Positions 40,162-48,825 of a stretch of 64,000 nucleotides of DNA are shown piece by piece. Position numbers and translations under genes: made by a program. Source of the DNA: Bacteroidales bacterium (GTDB lineage: Bacteria > Bacteroidota > Bacteroidia > Bacteroidales > UBA932); contig JAGCVJ010000017.1 of assembly GCA_017962375.1 (NCBI GenBank), positions 1 to 64,000 of the forward strand, written 5' to 3'. The notes under the pieces were generated by a model that worked only from the letters and a program-made list of their open reading frames with translations, did not search any database and was not told the DNA's origin. The stretch's first letter is position 1; every line of letters starts with the position of its first letter.

Positions 40162-40929
40162 TTATTGGTTAATGTCTTTCAGGTCACCGATGTTGTAGAA
40201 CGGGAACATGTTCTCTTCCATCCACTTGTTGGCGTTTGCAGGAGTCTTCTTCCATCCTGAGTTACAGGTTGAAACCATCTCCACCAGGCAGGAGCCCTTG
40301 CCGGCCATGTTGTACTCGAAGGCCTTGCGGATAGCTCTCTTTGCCTTGTTGATGGCGGCAACTGTATGGACGCTCTGCCTTGTTACATAGCAGGTTCCTT
40401 CCAGCTGTGCTGCAATGTCCGCGATCTTGAGAGGATAACCGTGAAGCTTTGCATCCCTACCGTAAGGGCAGGTAGCGGTCTTCATTCCGAGCAGGGTGGT
40501 AGGAGCCATCTGTCCGCCGGTCATACCGTAGATAGCGTTGTTGATGAAGATGATGGTGATGTTCTCGCCACGGTTCAGGGCGTGGATAGTCTCTGCGGTA
40601 CCGATGCAGGCCAGGTCACCGTCTCCCTGGTATGTGAACACCAGGCGGTCAGGCCACAGCCTCTTGATGGCGGTTGCCAGTGCAGGAGCCCTTCCGTGAG
40701 CGGCCTCCTCCCAGTCTATATCTATATACTTGTATGCGAATACGGCGCATCCCACAGGAGAAACTCCGATGGTCTTGTCTGCCATACCCATATCTGCAAT
40801 CACCTCTGAAATAAGCTTGTGCACAACTCCGTGGCTGCAGCCAGGGCAATAGTGCATAGGTGTATCGTTCAAAAGCTCAGGCTTCTGGTACACCAGGTTC
40901 TCGGGTTGTATTATTTCTTTGATATCCAT
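40162..40929 (-). CDS. 2-oxoacid:ferredoxin oxidoreductase, beta subunit (TPP-binding)
   Basis: 255 residues. MHYCPGCSHGVVHKLISEV is the N-terminal motif; YQGDGDLACIGTAETIHALN (GDGD) with NNAIYGMTGGQMAPTTLLG is the TPP/Mg-binding site. Preceded by an AAGGAGGA SD (40936-40943). Complex partner of the alpha and gamma subunits. The substrate cannot be read from this subunit alone. Confidence 0.94.
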   Translation of the reverse strand: MDIKEIIQPENLVYQKPELLNDTPMHYCPGCSHGVVHKLISEVIADMGMADKTIGVSPVGCAVFAYKYIDIDWEEAAHGRAPALATAIKRLWPDRLVFTYQGDGDLACIGTAETIHALNRGENITIIFINNAIYGMTGGQMAPTTLLGMKTATCPYGRDAKLHGYPLKIADIAAQLEGTCYVTRQSVHTVAAINKAKRAIRKAFEYNMAGKGSCLVEMVSTCNSGWKKTPANANKWMEENMFPFYNIGDLKDINQ

Positions 40930-40935
40930 AACGCA

Positions 40936-40943
40936 TCCTCCTT
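40936..40943 (-). promoter_or_regulatory. Shine-Dalgarno AAGGAGGA (beta subunit)
   Basis: A strong SD 6 nt before the ATG at 40929, partly overlapping the alpha subunit's stop codon; consistent with translational coupling. Confidence 0.65.
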
Positions 40944-42024
40944 ATTTCATCATTTTCTTGAGTTCTCTTACAACCTCGTCCGGAGCAGGAATGATTCCGC
41001 CAAGACGTCCGTAGTGGTTTACAGGAATCTTGCCATTTACAGCAAGGCGGATGTCCTCCACCATCTGGCCGGCGTTGATTTCAAGAGAAAGGATACCCTT
41101 TACCTTGTTGGAAAGAGCCTCGATTTCCTTGTATGGGAACGGCCAAAGGGTGATTGGACGAAGCAGTCCGACCTTTATGCCTTCCTTTCTTGCATCCTCG
41201 ATAGCCTTCTTGGCGATTCTGGCAGCGGAACCGAATGCGCAGATAGCGTATTCAGCATCTTCGAGCATGAATTCCTCGAACCTTACTTCCTTTTCCTGGA
41301 TTTCAGCGTATTTCTTCTGGATGCGGATGTTGATCTCCTCCATCTTTGCAGGGTCCAGCTCAAGGGAAGTGATTACGTTAGGCTTTCTTGTCTTTGGTCT
41401 TCCGGTAGCAGCCCAAGGGCACTCCTTGATAATCTGCTCCTCGGTCCTTCTCGGCTTGAAAGGAGGAAGTACAACCTTCTCCATCATCTGGCCGATAACA
41501 CCGTCTGAAAGAATCATTGCAGGGTTTCTGTACTTGAATGCAAGTTCAAATGCAAGATCCACGAAATCAGCGGTCTCCTGAACTGAAGAAGGAGCCAGTA
41601 CTATCAGGTGATAGTCTCCGTGTCCACCTCCCTTGCAGCTCTGGAAGTAGTCTGCCTGGCTAGGCTGGATGGTTCCCAGACCTGGGCCGCCGCGGCTTAC
41701 GTTAACAACAAGACAAGGAATCTCGCAGCCGGCCATATATGACAGGCCTTCCTGCATAAGGCTGATACCAGGGCTGGAAGAAGAGGTCATAACCTTCTTT
41801 CCGCAGCCTGCTCCGCCGTAAACCATGTTGATAGAAGAAGTCTCACTCTCAGCCTGGACAACTACCATACCGGTGGTTTCCCAAGGTTTCTGCTCGGCAA
41901 GGGTCTCGAGCACTTCGCTCTGAGGAGTGATTGGATACCCGAAGTATCCGTCACAGCCGCAACGGATTGCCGCATGGGCAATGGCCTCGTTGCCTTTCAT
42001 CAAAGTAATTTCCTGATCTGCCAT
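40942..42024 (-). CDS. vorB: 2-oxoacid:ferredoxin oxidoreductase, alpha subunit (VorB-like)
   Basis: 360 residues. GNEAIAHAAIRCGCDGYFGY and YPITPQSEVLETLAEQKPWE are the pyrimidine-binding domain; SSPGISLMQEGLSYMAGCEI and NVSRGGPGLGTIQPSQADYF follow; the C-terminal part (GLLRPITLWPFP) is the transketolase C-terminal domain. This four-subunit architecture with a ~360-residue alpha is the type annotated as 3-methyl-2-oxobutanoate (branched-chain) oxidoreductase. The ilvE gene in the operon supports branched-chain 2-oxoacids; 2-oxoglutarate is an alternative. Confidence 0.85.
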   Translation of the reverse strand: MADQEITLMKGNEAIAHAAIRCGCDGYFGYPITPQSEVLETLAEQKPWETTGMVVVQAESETSSINMVYGGAGCGKKVMTSSSSPGISLMQEGLSYMAGCEIPCLVVNVSRGGPGLGTIQPSQADYFQSCKGGGHGDYHLIVLAPSSVQETADFVDLAFELAFKYRNPAMILSDGVIGQMMEKVVLPPFKPRRTEEQIIKECPWAATGRPKTRKPNVITSLELDPAKMEEINIRIQKKYAEIQEKEVRFEEFMLEDAEYAICAFGSAARIAKKAIEDARKEGIKVGLLRPITLWPFPYKEIEALSNKVKGILSLEINAGQMVEDIRLAVNGKIPVNHYGRLGGIIPAPDEVVRELKKMMK

Positions 42025-42027
42025 AAT

Positions 42028-42258
42028 TTATTCCTCCTTTTTACGGTAGACGGTGATACATCCGTCAGGACAAACTACAGCACAAGAGGTACAGCCGGTG
42101 CAAGTGTCTTCCTTGACGGTGACGGCATAGTTGTACCCCTTACGGTTAACGCTCTTGTCGCTCAGAGCGAGAACCTGGAATGGACACGCAACCACACACA
42201 AGCCGCATCCCTTGCAGCGTTCGGTGTTGATTACGGTCGCACCTTTCATCTTAGCCAT
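42028..42258 (-). CDS. 2-oxoacid:ferredoxin oxidoreductase, delta subunit (2x[4Fe-4S] ferredoxin)
   Basis: 76 residues with two CxxCxxCxxxCP clusters: CKGCGLCVVACP and CTGCTSCAVVCP. Transfers electrons from the TPP-bound radical intermediate to external ferredoxin. It precedes the alpha subunit by 3 nt and contains its SD at the 3' end. An AACCAATA motif lies 15 nt upstream of the start. Confidence 0.95.
   Translation of the reverse strand: MAKMKGATVINTERCKGCGLCVVACPFQVLALSDKSVNRKGYNYAVTVKEDTCTGCTSCAVVCPDGCITVYRKKEE
42032..42039 (-). promoter_or_regulatory. Shine-Dalgarno AAGGAGGA (alpha subunit)
   Basis: A strong SD inside the delta subunit's 3' end, 7 nt before the ATG at 42024. Confidence 0.65.
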
Positions 42259-42272
42259 AGTGTTATAATTAG

Positions 42273-42280
42273 TATTGGTT
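42273..42280 (-). repeat. AACCAATA leader motif (delta subunit)
   Basis: 14 nt upstream of the ATG at 42258; a second copy (42289-42296) overlaps the TPR gene's stop. Part of the repeated motif set. Confidence 0.45.
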
Positions 42281-42287
42281 TGAATTT

Positions 42288-42560
42288 CTATTGGTTATAC
42301 ATATCCTTGTTGAAGAAGTCCAGTATGTCGTTTGCCATCTGGTAAGCCTGCTTTGCGGGGGAGTCCGGGTTTATCGCCATAGCCTGAAGGTAGTTGTTTA
42401 TGGCTCCCTGCCAGTCCCCTTTCTTGCGGTAGGCGTTGCCCAGGATGTAATAGGCGAAGTCAAGTTCCTCCGTCTGGGTGGAAATGTATCTTTCCGCCTC
42501 AGCGATGGCCTTGTCGGCGCCTTCCTCGTAGAGTATGGTCTCCAGTTCCAGGGCAGTCAT
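42288..42560 (-). CDS. Small TPR protein between ilvE and Vor genes
   Basis: 90 residues from the ATG at 42560 (MTALELETILYEEG); the longer frame to 42662 overlaps ilvE. Two TPR-like motifs: ELDFAYYILGNAYRKKGDW and AINNYLQAMAINPDS. No signal peptide, so cytoplasmic. It may scaffold the oxidoreductase; the role is inferred from place only. It ends in NQ-stop, providing one of the AACCAATA copies. Confidence 0.8.
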   Translation of the reverse strand: MTALELETILYEEGADKAIAEAERYISTQTEELDFAYYILGNAYRKKGDWQGAINNYLQAMAINPDSPAKQAYQMANDILDFFNKDMYNQ

Positions 42561-42579
42561 CTGTCTTCTTCCCAGAGGA

Positions 42580-43617
42580 TTAGCAATCAACAAACATAAC
42601 CCAGCCGAAGCGGTCTTCCAGGGTACCTTTCTGGATACCGATGATCTGGTCGTACAGGGCACGGGACTTCACGCCGCACTCCTGAGTGAAGTTGTAAACG
42701 TGGCAAGGATTCTCGTCTTCCAGGCGTACCTTGTCGTCGATTCTGCAGATAGGAGTGATAACCACTGCGGTTCCGCAAGAGTTTACCTCGTCAACCTCAG
42801 CCAGTTCCGTTACAGGAATCTGCCTCATCTCAACGTTCATTCCAAGATCCTTTGCAACGGTCCTCAGGCTGGCGTTGGTGATGGATGGAAGCACGCTGTC
42901 ACTGTCAGGAGTGATGTAGGTGTTGCCTTTTATCGCGAAGAAGTTGGAAGATCCGAACTCCTCGATATACTTGTGAGTCAAAGCATCGGTGAACAGAAGC
43001 TCACGGTAACCCTGCCTGTGGGCCAGGTTGTAAGGATGGAGGCTCTGGGCGTAGTTTGCGCCGATCTTGTAGCTTCCGGATCCGTTAGGAGCGGCACGGT
43101 CGTGGTTCCTTGCAATTACTGCGGTACCCGGAACAAGGATCTTGTCTCCGGAGTAAGTTCCTACAGGAGAAGCCATTACAATGAATGTAGACTCTGCTGA
43201 AGAACGGATACCGAGCTGAGGGTTGCTTCCAATGAGAAGAGGCCTCAGATAAAGCGATGCTGTTGATTCATATGGCGGGATGTACTCCGCATTTTTCTCT
43301 ACAGCCATTACGCACATTTCCACGAACTGCTCTATGGAAGGAGCGGCCAGATCCAGGAACTTGGCGCTGCGGATCATTCTCTTTGCGTTCTCTTCCGGGC
43401 GGAACAGACGAACCTTTCCGTCCACTCCCCTGAAGGCCTTCATACCCTCGAAGCAGGATGATCCATAGTGCAGAACGCCTGCATAAGCGCTCAGTGCAAT
43501 GTTAAAATCAGATGATATAACCGGGGCGGACCATGCTCCGTCCTTGAATGTGCTGTAGACAATGTAATCTGTCTTAGTGTAAGAGAAAGACATCTTTCCC
43601 CATTCTAGATTCTTCAT
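42580..43617 (-). CDS. ilvE: Branched-chain-amino-acid aminotransferase
   Basis: 345 residues, class IV PLP aminotransferase. Start MKNLEWGKMSFSYTKTDY; LHYGSSCFEGMKAFRGVDGK is the N-terminal signature, the PLP Lys lies in GSGSYKIGANYAQS, and ELLFTDALTHKYIEEFGSSN and the C-terminal SVLPSITNASLRTVA match. Interconverts Val, Leu and Ile with their 2-oxoacids, which the oxidoreductase downstream can oxidise. First gene of the operon; a TATATTTG box at 43662-43669. Confidence 0.94.
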   Translation of the reverse strand: MKNLEWGKMSFSYTKTDYIVYSTFKDGAWSAPVISSDFNIALSAYAGVLHYGSSCFEGMKAFRGVDGKVRLFRPEENAKRMIRSAKFLDLAAPSIEQFVEMCVMAVEKNAEYIPPYESTASLYLRPLLIGSNPQLGIRSSAESTFIVMASPVGTYSGDKILVPGTAVIARNHDRAAPNGSGSYKIGANYAQSLHPYNLAHRQGYRELLFTDALTHKYIEEFGSSNFFAIKGNTYITPDSDSVLPSITNASLRTVAKDLGMNVEMRQIPVTELAEVDEVNSCGTAVVITPICRIDDKVRLEDENPCHVYNFTQECGVKSRALYDQIIGIQKGTLEDRFGWVMFVDC

Positions 43618-43642
43618 ATTCTATTCTAAAAATAAAATTTGC

Positions 43643-43650
43643 TATTGGTT
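43643..43650 (-). repeat. AACCAATA leader motif (ilvE)
   Basis: 25 nt upstream of the ATG at 43617, downstream of the TATATTTG box; would lie in the transcript leader. Confidence 0.45.
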
Positions 43651-43661
43651 TATAGTAGTCA

Positions 43662-43669
43662 CAAATATA
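43662..43669 (-). promoter_or_regulatory. -7 box TATATTTG for the ilvE-Vor operon
   Basis: Perfect TAnnTTTG, 44 nt upstream of the ATG at 43617. The 180-nt divergent interval with the AtoE-like gene is otherwise AT-rich without clear repeats. Confidence 0.5.
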
Positions 43670-43769
43670 ACAAATTTTCAACTCAACGCAAAAAAATCGA
43701 AATAATTTTTAAGCAAAAATCAAGAAATCAACAAATTTTTCCACAAAGAACACATTTCCCCTTTTTAAG

Positions 43770-43777
43770 TATCTTTG
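43770..43777 (+). promoter_or_regulatory. -7 box TATCTTTG for the AtoE-like gene
   Basis: Perfect TAnnTTTG, 20 nt upstream of the ATG at 43798. Confidence 0.5.
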
Positions 43778-43797
43778 CGGGCATAAAATAAAGTCCT

Positions 43798-45144
43798 ATG
43801 TTTCAGAGAATAATCAACTCCTGTGTAAAACTGGTCCAGAAATACCTCCCGGATCCGTTCATTTTTGCGGTAATCCTTACCCTTATTGCAGCCTGCATCG
43901 CGATGCCTGTCTGCCACCAGAGCCCGATAGAAGTCATAGAGCACTGGGGCAACGGCGTGTGGAGCCTTCTGGCCTTTGCAATGCAGATGGCTTTGGTTCT
44001 GGTCTGCGGCTCGACCCTGGCTTCTGCACCAATAATAAAGAAAGGTATCAGCGCCCTGGCTTCCCTGCCAAAGTCCCCTGCCGGAGCAATCGCTTTGGTT
44101 ACAGGCATATCTGCAGTGGCCTGCTGGCTCAACTGGGGCTTCGGCCTTATCGTGGGAGTGATTTTCGCCAAGGAGATTGCCAAGAAACTCCGCGGAGTTG
44201 ACTATCGTCTTCTGATAGCTTCCGCCTACAGCGGCTTCGTAGTATGGCATGCCGGCCTTTCCGGAAGTATTCCTTTGACTATGGCCACTCCTGGCGCCGG
44301 CCTGAAGGAAATCACCCGTGGAGCCGTTGAGAACCCCGTCCCTATCTCCAGCACCATCCTTGACCCTCACAACCTGATCATTGTTGCCATCGTGATAGTG
44401 GCCCTGATACTTGTCAACTCCCTGATGCACCCTAAAGGAGAGAATGTCATCGCGATAGATCCTGCCCTCCTGAAAGAAGAAGGGCCTGCTCCTAAGGCAA
44501 AGGCCACATCCCCTGCCGAGCATCTGGAAAACAGCAGGATACTGAGCTGGATCATCTCGATTATGGGATTCGCCTTCCTGATAATCAAACTCGCCAAGGG
44601 TGGCAGCATAGACCTTAACTTCGTTATTATGCTCTTCCTGTTTGCCGGTATCATCCTTCACGGAAACCCTCTGTCTTACGTAAGAGCATTCGGGAAAAGC
44701 GCCACTGGAGCCGCAGGAATCCTGCTCCAGTTCCCGTTCTACGCCGGTATCATGGGTATTATAATGGGTACGGGAGAAAGCGGCATCTGCCTTGGAACCG
44801 AGGTCAGCAACGCCTGCATCTCCATCTCCAACCATACCACCTATCCCCTTTTGACCTTCCTTTGCGCAGCAGTCCTGAACATGTTCGTTCCGTCAGGCGG
44901 CGGCCACTGGGCAATCCAGGCCCCTATTATGTTCACTGCAGGCGCCCAGCTTGACGTTGACCCTGGCCTTACGGGAATGGCCATCAGCTGGGGAGACGCC
45001 TGGACAAACCTGATTCAGCCGTTCTGGGCTCTGCCTGCACTGGCAATAGCAAAGCTCAACGCAAGGGATATAATGGGATTCTGCCTGATTGACCTGGTAG
45101 TAACCGGCGCTATCATCTGCACCGGTCTTCTGGTCTGGGCCTAG
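43798..45144 (+). CDS. AtoE-like short-chain fatty acid transporter
   Basis: 448 residues with about 11 membrane helices. YLPDPFIFAVILTLIAACIA, LNWGFGLIVGVIFAKEIAKK, AYSGFVVWHAGLSGSIPLT and FVPSGGGHWAIQAPIMFTAG are hallmark segments of AtoE (TIGR00366). Moves short-chain fatty acids across the inner membrane; opposite the ilvE-Vor operon, which would make branched short-chain acyl-CoA. Stop overlaps the convergent ABC gene by 4 nt. Confidence 0.93.
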   Translation: MFQRIINSCVKLVQKYLPDPFIFAVILTLIAACIAMPVCHQSPIEVIEHWGNGVWSLLAFAMQMALVLVCGSTLASAPIIKKGISALASLPKSPAGAIALVTGISAVACWLNWGFGLIVGVIFAKEIAKKLRGVDYRLLIASAYSGFVVWHAGLSGSIPLTMATPGAGLKEITRGAVENPVPISSTILDPHNLIIVAIVIVALILVNSLMHPKGENVIAIDPALLKEEGPAPKAKATSPAEHLENSRILSWIISIMGFAFLIIKLAKGGSIDLNFVIMLFLFAGIILHGNPLSYVRAFGKSATGAAGILLQFPFYAGIMGIIMGTGESGICLGTEVSNACISISNHTTYPLLTFLCAAVLNMFVPSGGGHWAIQAPIMFTAGAQLDVDPGLTGMAISWGDAWTNLIQPFWALPALAIAKLNARDIMGFCLIDLVVTGAIICTGLLVWA

Positions 45145-47024
45145 ACTATCTGGTTTCCGGTAAAAAGTTCGTAATACTTGCCTTTTAGGGCAAGGAGTTC
45201 GTTGTGCTTGCCACGTTCAATGATACGGCCGTGGTCCATTACCATAATGTAGTCGGCATTGAGGATGGTTGAAAGGCGGTGGGCGATGACAAATGTTGTC
45301 CTTCCTTTCATAAGTTCATCCATTCCCTGCTGGATAAGTTTTTCGGTTCGGGTATCTATTGATGAAGTTGCCTCGTCAAGAATCAGCACAGGAGGAGCGG
45401 CAACGGCTGCCCTGGCTATTGCAAGGAGCTGTCTTTCACCCTGTGAGAGGTTGCCGCCGTCAGCGTCAATTATAGTGTCGTAGCCGAATGGAAGACGCCT
45501 TATGAAGTTATGGGCGCAGACAAGCTTGGCGGCCTCTATGCACTCGGTGTCTGTGGCGTCAAGCCTTCCGTAACGGATGTTGTCAATCACCCTGCCGGTG
45601 AAAAGATGGGTTTCCTGAAGCACAATGCCAAGGCTCCTTCTCAGCGAGTCTTTTTCTATATCCCTGACATCCAGGCCGTCATAGACAATCTTTCCGTCCT
45701 GGATTTCATAGAAGCGGTTGATAAGGTTGGTGATAGTGGTCTTTCCGGCACCGGTTCCGCCCACGAAAGCGATCTTCTGGCCAGGATATGCGGTAAGGTT
45801 GATGTCGTAAAGAACCTGCTTGCCCTCCACATAGGAGAAGTCCACATCGGTGAGGCTGACCTGGCCCTTGAGAGGAATTGATTCGCCTTCAGGGGTTTTC
45901 CAGCACCACTGGCAGTCTCCGGTCTTCTCCAGGGTAACCTTGCCCTCGTTCACCTCCACCTTCTGGTCCATAAGGTCATAGACTCTGTCAGAACCAACGC
46001 TGGCCATAACAATGCTGTTGATTTCGTTGCTGATTTGGGTTACAGGCCTTGTAAAGTTCTTGTGCAGAGTAAGGAAGGCCACCAGAGTTCCAAGAGTGAG
46101 AACGGAGCCGTTAAGGCCGCAGAAGAACCATCCGCTGAGAGCGGAAAGGGCTATGGCAGCTCCGGCAGTGGCTATGAACACATATCCAAGGTTGCCGAGG
46201 TTTCCGTTTACAGGCATAACTATGTTGCCGATCTTGTTGGCGTTATAGACGCTGCTGCGGAGTTCCTCGTTCAAGGCGGAGAACTGGTCGATGGCCTTCT
46301 GCTCGTGGCAGTAAACCTTCACAACCCTCTGGCCGGAAACCATTTCCTCGATGAAGCCGTTAACCTTGCCAAGCATCTCCTGCCTCTTCTTGAAATATCT
46401 CTTGGAGAGGGTTCCCAGCTTTCTTGTCACGATATACATTATGACAGCCATCACAATCGATATCACGCTCAGCGGGATGCTAAGGACAATCATGCTCACG
46501 AAGGTGGAGATGACGGTAACCAGGCTCTGGAACAGCCTCGGGATGGTCTGGCCTATTACCTGGCGGAGAGTGTCAACATCGTTGGTATAGACGCTCATTA
46601 TGTCTCCGTGGCTGCGGGAGTCGAAGTAACTCAGAGGCAGCCTTTCCATGTGCTCGAACAGGTTGTGCCTTAGTGTCTTGAGAGTTCCCTGGCTGATATA
46701 TACGGTCATAATGCTGTGCAGATACGAGGCTCCCATTCCTATAATCAGCACAGCGGCCAGCTTTACCAGTGCAACAGCCAGCGGAGAGTAGTCCGGAGCA
46801 GCCTGCCCTATCATAGGCACAACATAGTCGTCCAGCAAGGTCTTGGTGAACAGTGTGGAGGCCAGGGTGGCAAGGGTGGATACGAGTATGCACAGCAAGA
46901 CTATGGCGATCCTCCATTTGTTGTCCTTGAGAATCAGCCCGAAAAGCCTTGCCACGGTAGACAGCTTAAGCTTGCCTGCCGGCGGTGTGAATCCAGGTCC
47001 TCGTCCTTGTCCAGGTACTCTCAT
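45141..47024 (-). CDS. ABC exporter half (permease-ATPase fusion)
   Basis: 627 residues. Six membrane helices (about 30-330) are followed by the ATPase: Walker A GGTGAGKTTITN, signature LSQGERQLLAIARA, Walker B VLILDEATSS. An ~50-residue insert before the ATPase (QWCWKTPEGESIPL) is common in this subfamily. Forms a heterodimer with the gene at 47021-48763, whose stop overlaps this start by 4 nt. Substrate (drug or lipid) unknown. Confidence 0.93.
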   Translation of the reverse strand: MRVPGQGRGPGFTPPAGKLKLSTVARLFGLILKDNKWRIAIVLLCILVSTLATLASTLFTKTLLDDYVVPMIGQAAPDYSPLAVALVKLAAVLIIGMGASYLHSIMTVYISQGTLKTLRHNLFEHMERLPLSYFDSRSHGDIMSVYTNDVDTLRQVIGQTIPRLFQSLVTVISTFVSMIVLSIPLSVISIVMAVIMYIVTRKLGTLSKRYFKKRQEMLGKVNGFIEEMVSGQRVVKVYCHEQKAIDQFSALNEELRSSVYNANKIGNIVMPVNGNLGNLGYVFIATAGAAIALSALSGWFFCGLNGSVLTLGTLVAFLTLHKNFTRPVTQISNEINSIVMASVGSDRVYDLMDQKVEVNEGKVTLEKTGDCQWCWKTPEGESIPLKGQVSLTDVDFSYVEGKQVLYDINLTAYPGQKIAFVGGTGAGKTTITNLINRFYEIQDGKIVYDGLDVRDIEKDSLRRSLGIVLQETHLFTGRVIDNIRYGRLDATDTECIEAAKLVCAHNFIRRLPFGYDTIIDADGGNLSQGERQLLAIARAAVAAPPVLILDEATSSIDTRTEKLIQQGMDELMKGRTTFVIAHRLSTILNADYIMVMDHGRIIERGKHNELLALKGKYYELFTGNQIV

Positions 47025-48763
47025 TTGGTTTCGTCAAAGTCTCCTTCGCCTCCGGATGTCTGCATAGTGTAGATATCCTTGTATATATCGTTGTTCTTCA
47101 ATAAGTTGTCGTGAGAATCAAATCCCTTCACGCGGCCATCGTCCATCACCAGTATCTTGTCCGCGTGCTGGATGCTCAGTATCCTGTGGGATATGATGAT
47201 CTTGGTGGTGCCAGGAATCCTCTCGGCAAAAGTCTGGCGGATCTTGCCGTCCGTTGCGGTATCCACAGCAGAGGTGGAATCATCCAGAATCAGCACCTTC
47301 GGCGACTTGAGAAGAGCCCTTGCAATGCAGAGCCTCTGCTTCTGGCCGCCGGAGAAATTGGCTCCGCCCTGCTCCACGACGGTGTTGTAGCCGTCCGGAA
47401 GAGCCGATATGAATTCATCTGCGCAGGCGGAGACGCAAGCCTGGCGGCATTCCTCTTCCGTAGCGTCTTCCTTGCCCCAGCGCAAGTTGTCCAGAATGGT
47501 TCCGCTGAAAAGCGTATTGTTCTGAAGCACAACGGCTACATCGTTTCTCAGCCTTTGGATATTGTACCTGCGGACATCCACTCCACCTACCCTCACAGCG
47601 CCCTTGCTCACGTCATACAGGCGGCTGACCAGAGATCCCAGAGTACTTTTTCCGCTGCCCGTTCCGCCGATGATTCCGATAGTCTGCCCCGCTTCAATCT
47701 TGAGGTCTATGTCTATAAGGGAATAATCTCCGCCCTCCTTGTAGGAGAAACAAACGTGGTCAAACTCAATGCTGCCGTCCCTTACTGTCTCGACAGGAGA
47801 CTCATCCTCAGTCATATCCGGCTCCTCGTCAATAACCTGGGCAACTCTCTTTACGCTGGCCGCGCTCTGGGTCAGCTGAACGAATATCATAGAGAGCATC
47901 ATCAGAGACTGAAGCACCATCATAACGTACGAGAACAGAGATGTCAGCTGGCCGGTGGTGAGACTGCCTTCCACTATGTAATGCGCTCCAAACCAGCTCA
48001 GTGAGATTATACAGCCGTAAACCACCAGATTCATCACCGGCCCGTTGAGAGCCATAATGGCCTCGGCCTTCACGTTCAGCCGGAACAGACTCAAAGCAGC
48101 CTTGTCCAGCTTAGATAGTTCGTGATGCTCCCTCACGTAGGCCTTCACCACCCTTATCGCGGAGACATTTTCCTGCACAACAGCATTCAGGCTGTCGTAC
48201 TTGCGGAAAATCTGCTGGAACAGCCGGCTGGCCCTCACTATGATAAGACTGAGGAGAGTGGCCAGTATCACGATGGCCACAAGGAAGATAACGCTCAGTC
48301 TGGAGTTTATGAAAAAACACATCACCACGCTGGAAATCAGGTTCAAAGGAGCGCGGAAAGATACCCTGAGAAGCATCTGGATAGCTCCCTGGATATTGGA
48401 CACGTCCGTTGTCATCCTGGTGACCAGGCCGGCAGTGGAATACTTGTCTATGTCGGAGAAGGAAAACCTCTGGATGTTTTTGTACATGGCATCACGGAGA
48501 TTGGCTGCTATACCGGTTGAGGAATATGCGGCAAACCTTCCCGCCAGAATGCCGAACAGAAGGCTAAGAAACGCCATGCCCACCATATACATCCCGTACT
48601 TGTACACGTTCGGCATGCTTCCGGCATTGATACCCTTGTCTATGATTGAGGCAGTTACATACGGAATCAGCACTCCCAGGACAACCTCGGCCGCCGTCCA
48701 CACCGGAGTGAGGAAAGCGGCAGTCTTGTACTGCTTGAACTGTCTGTAGATGGTTCTGTACAT
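47021..48763 (-). CDS. ABC exporter half (permease-ATPase fusion)
   Basis: 580 residues. Six membrane helices, then Walker A GGTGSGKSTLGSL, signature FSGGQKQRLCIARALL, Walker B VLILDDSTSA: here the Walker B Glu is replaced by Asp (DDSTS), a sign of a degenerate ATP site in heterodimeric exporters. First of the pair. Its start is 7 nt from a TAAATTTG box (48771-48778). Confidence 0.93.
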   Translation of the reverse strand: MYRTIYRQFKQYKTAAFLTPVWTAAEVVLGVLIPYVTASIIDKGINAGSMPNVYKYGMYMVGMAFLSLLFGILAGRFAAYSSTGIAANLRDAMYKNIQRFSFSDIDKYSTAGLVTRMTTDVSNIQGAIQMLLRVSFRAPLNLISSVVMCFFINSRLSVIFLVAIVILATLLSLIIVRASRLFQQIFRKYDSLNAVVQENVSAIRVVKAYVREHHELSKLDKAALSLFRLNVKAEAIMALNGPVMNLVVYGCIISLSWFGAHYIVEGSLTTGQLTSLFSYVMMVLQSLMMLSMIFVQLTQSAASVKRVAQVIDEEPDMTEDESPVETVRDGSIEFDHVCFSYKEGGDYSLIDIDLKIEAGQTIGIIGGTGSGKSTLGSLVSRLYDVSKGAVRVGGVDVRRYNIQRLRNDVAVVLQNNTLFSGTILDNLRWGKEDATEEECRQACVSACADEFISALPDGYNTVVEQGGANFSGGQKQRLCIARALLKSPKVLILDDSTSAVDTATDGKIRQTFAERIPGTTKIIISHRILSIQHADKILVMDDGRVKGFDSHDNLLKNNDIYKDIYTMQTSGGEGDFDETK

Positions 48764-48770
48764 AACACAT

Positions 48771-48778
48771 CAAATTTA
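48771..48778 (-). promoter_or_regulatory. -7 box TAAATTTG, 7 nt from the ABC exporter start
   Basis: Perfect match ending 7 nt before the ATG at 48763; short or no leader predicted. Confidence 0.5.
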
Positions 48779-48825
48779 CTAAAAAAAACGTTTCGGCGAT
48801 GGTGCTTTATAACACACAGAAAATC

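Noticed and set aside
43765-44835. A 356-codon open frame antisense to the AtoE-like gene
   Set aside because: Its protein is low-complexity, lacks any recognisable domain, and mirrors the codon use of the strongly supported AtoE gene.
47111-48004. A 297-codon open frame opposite an ABC exporter gene
   Set aside because: It is the shadow of a gene with clear Walker A and signature motifs; no domain is visible.
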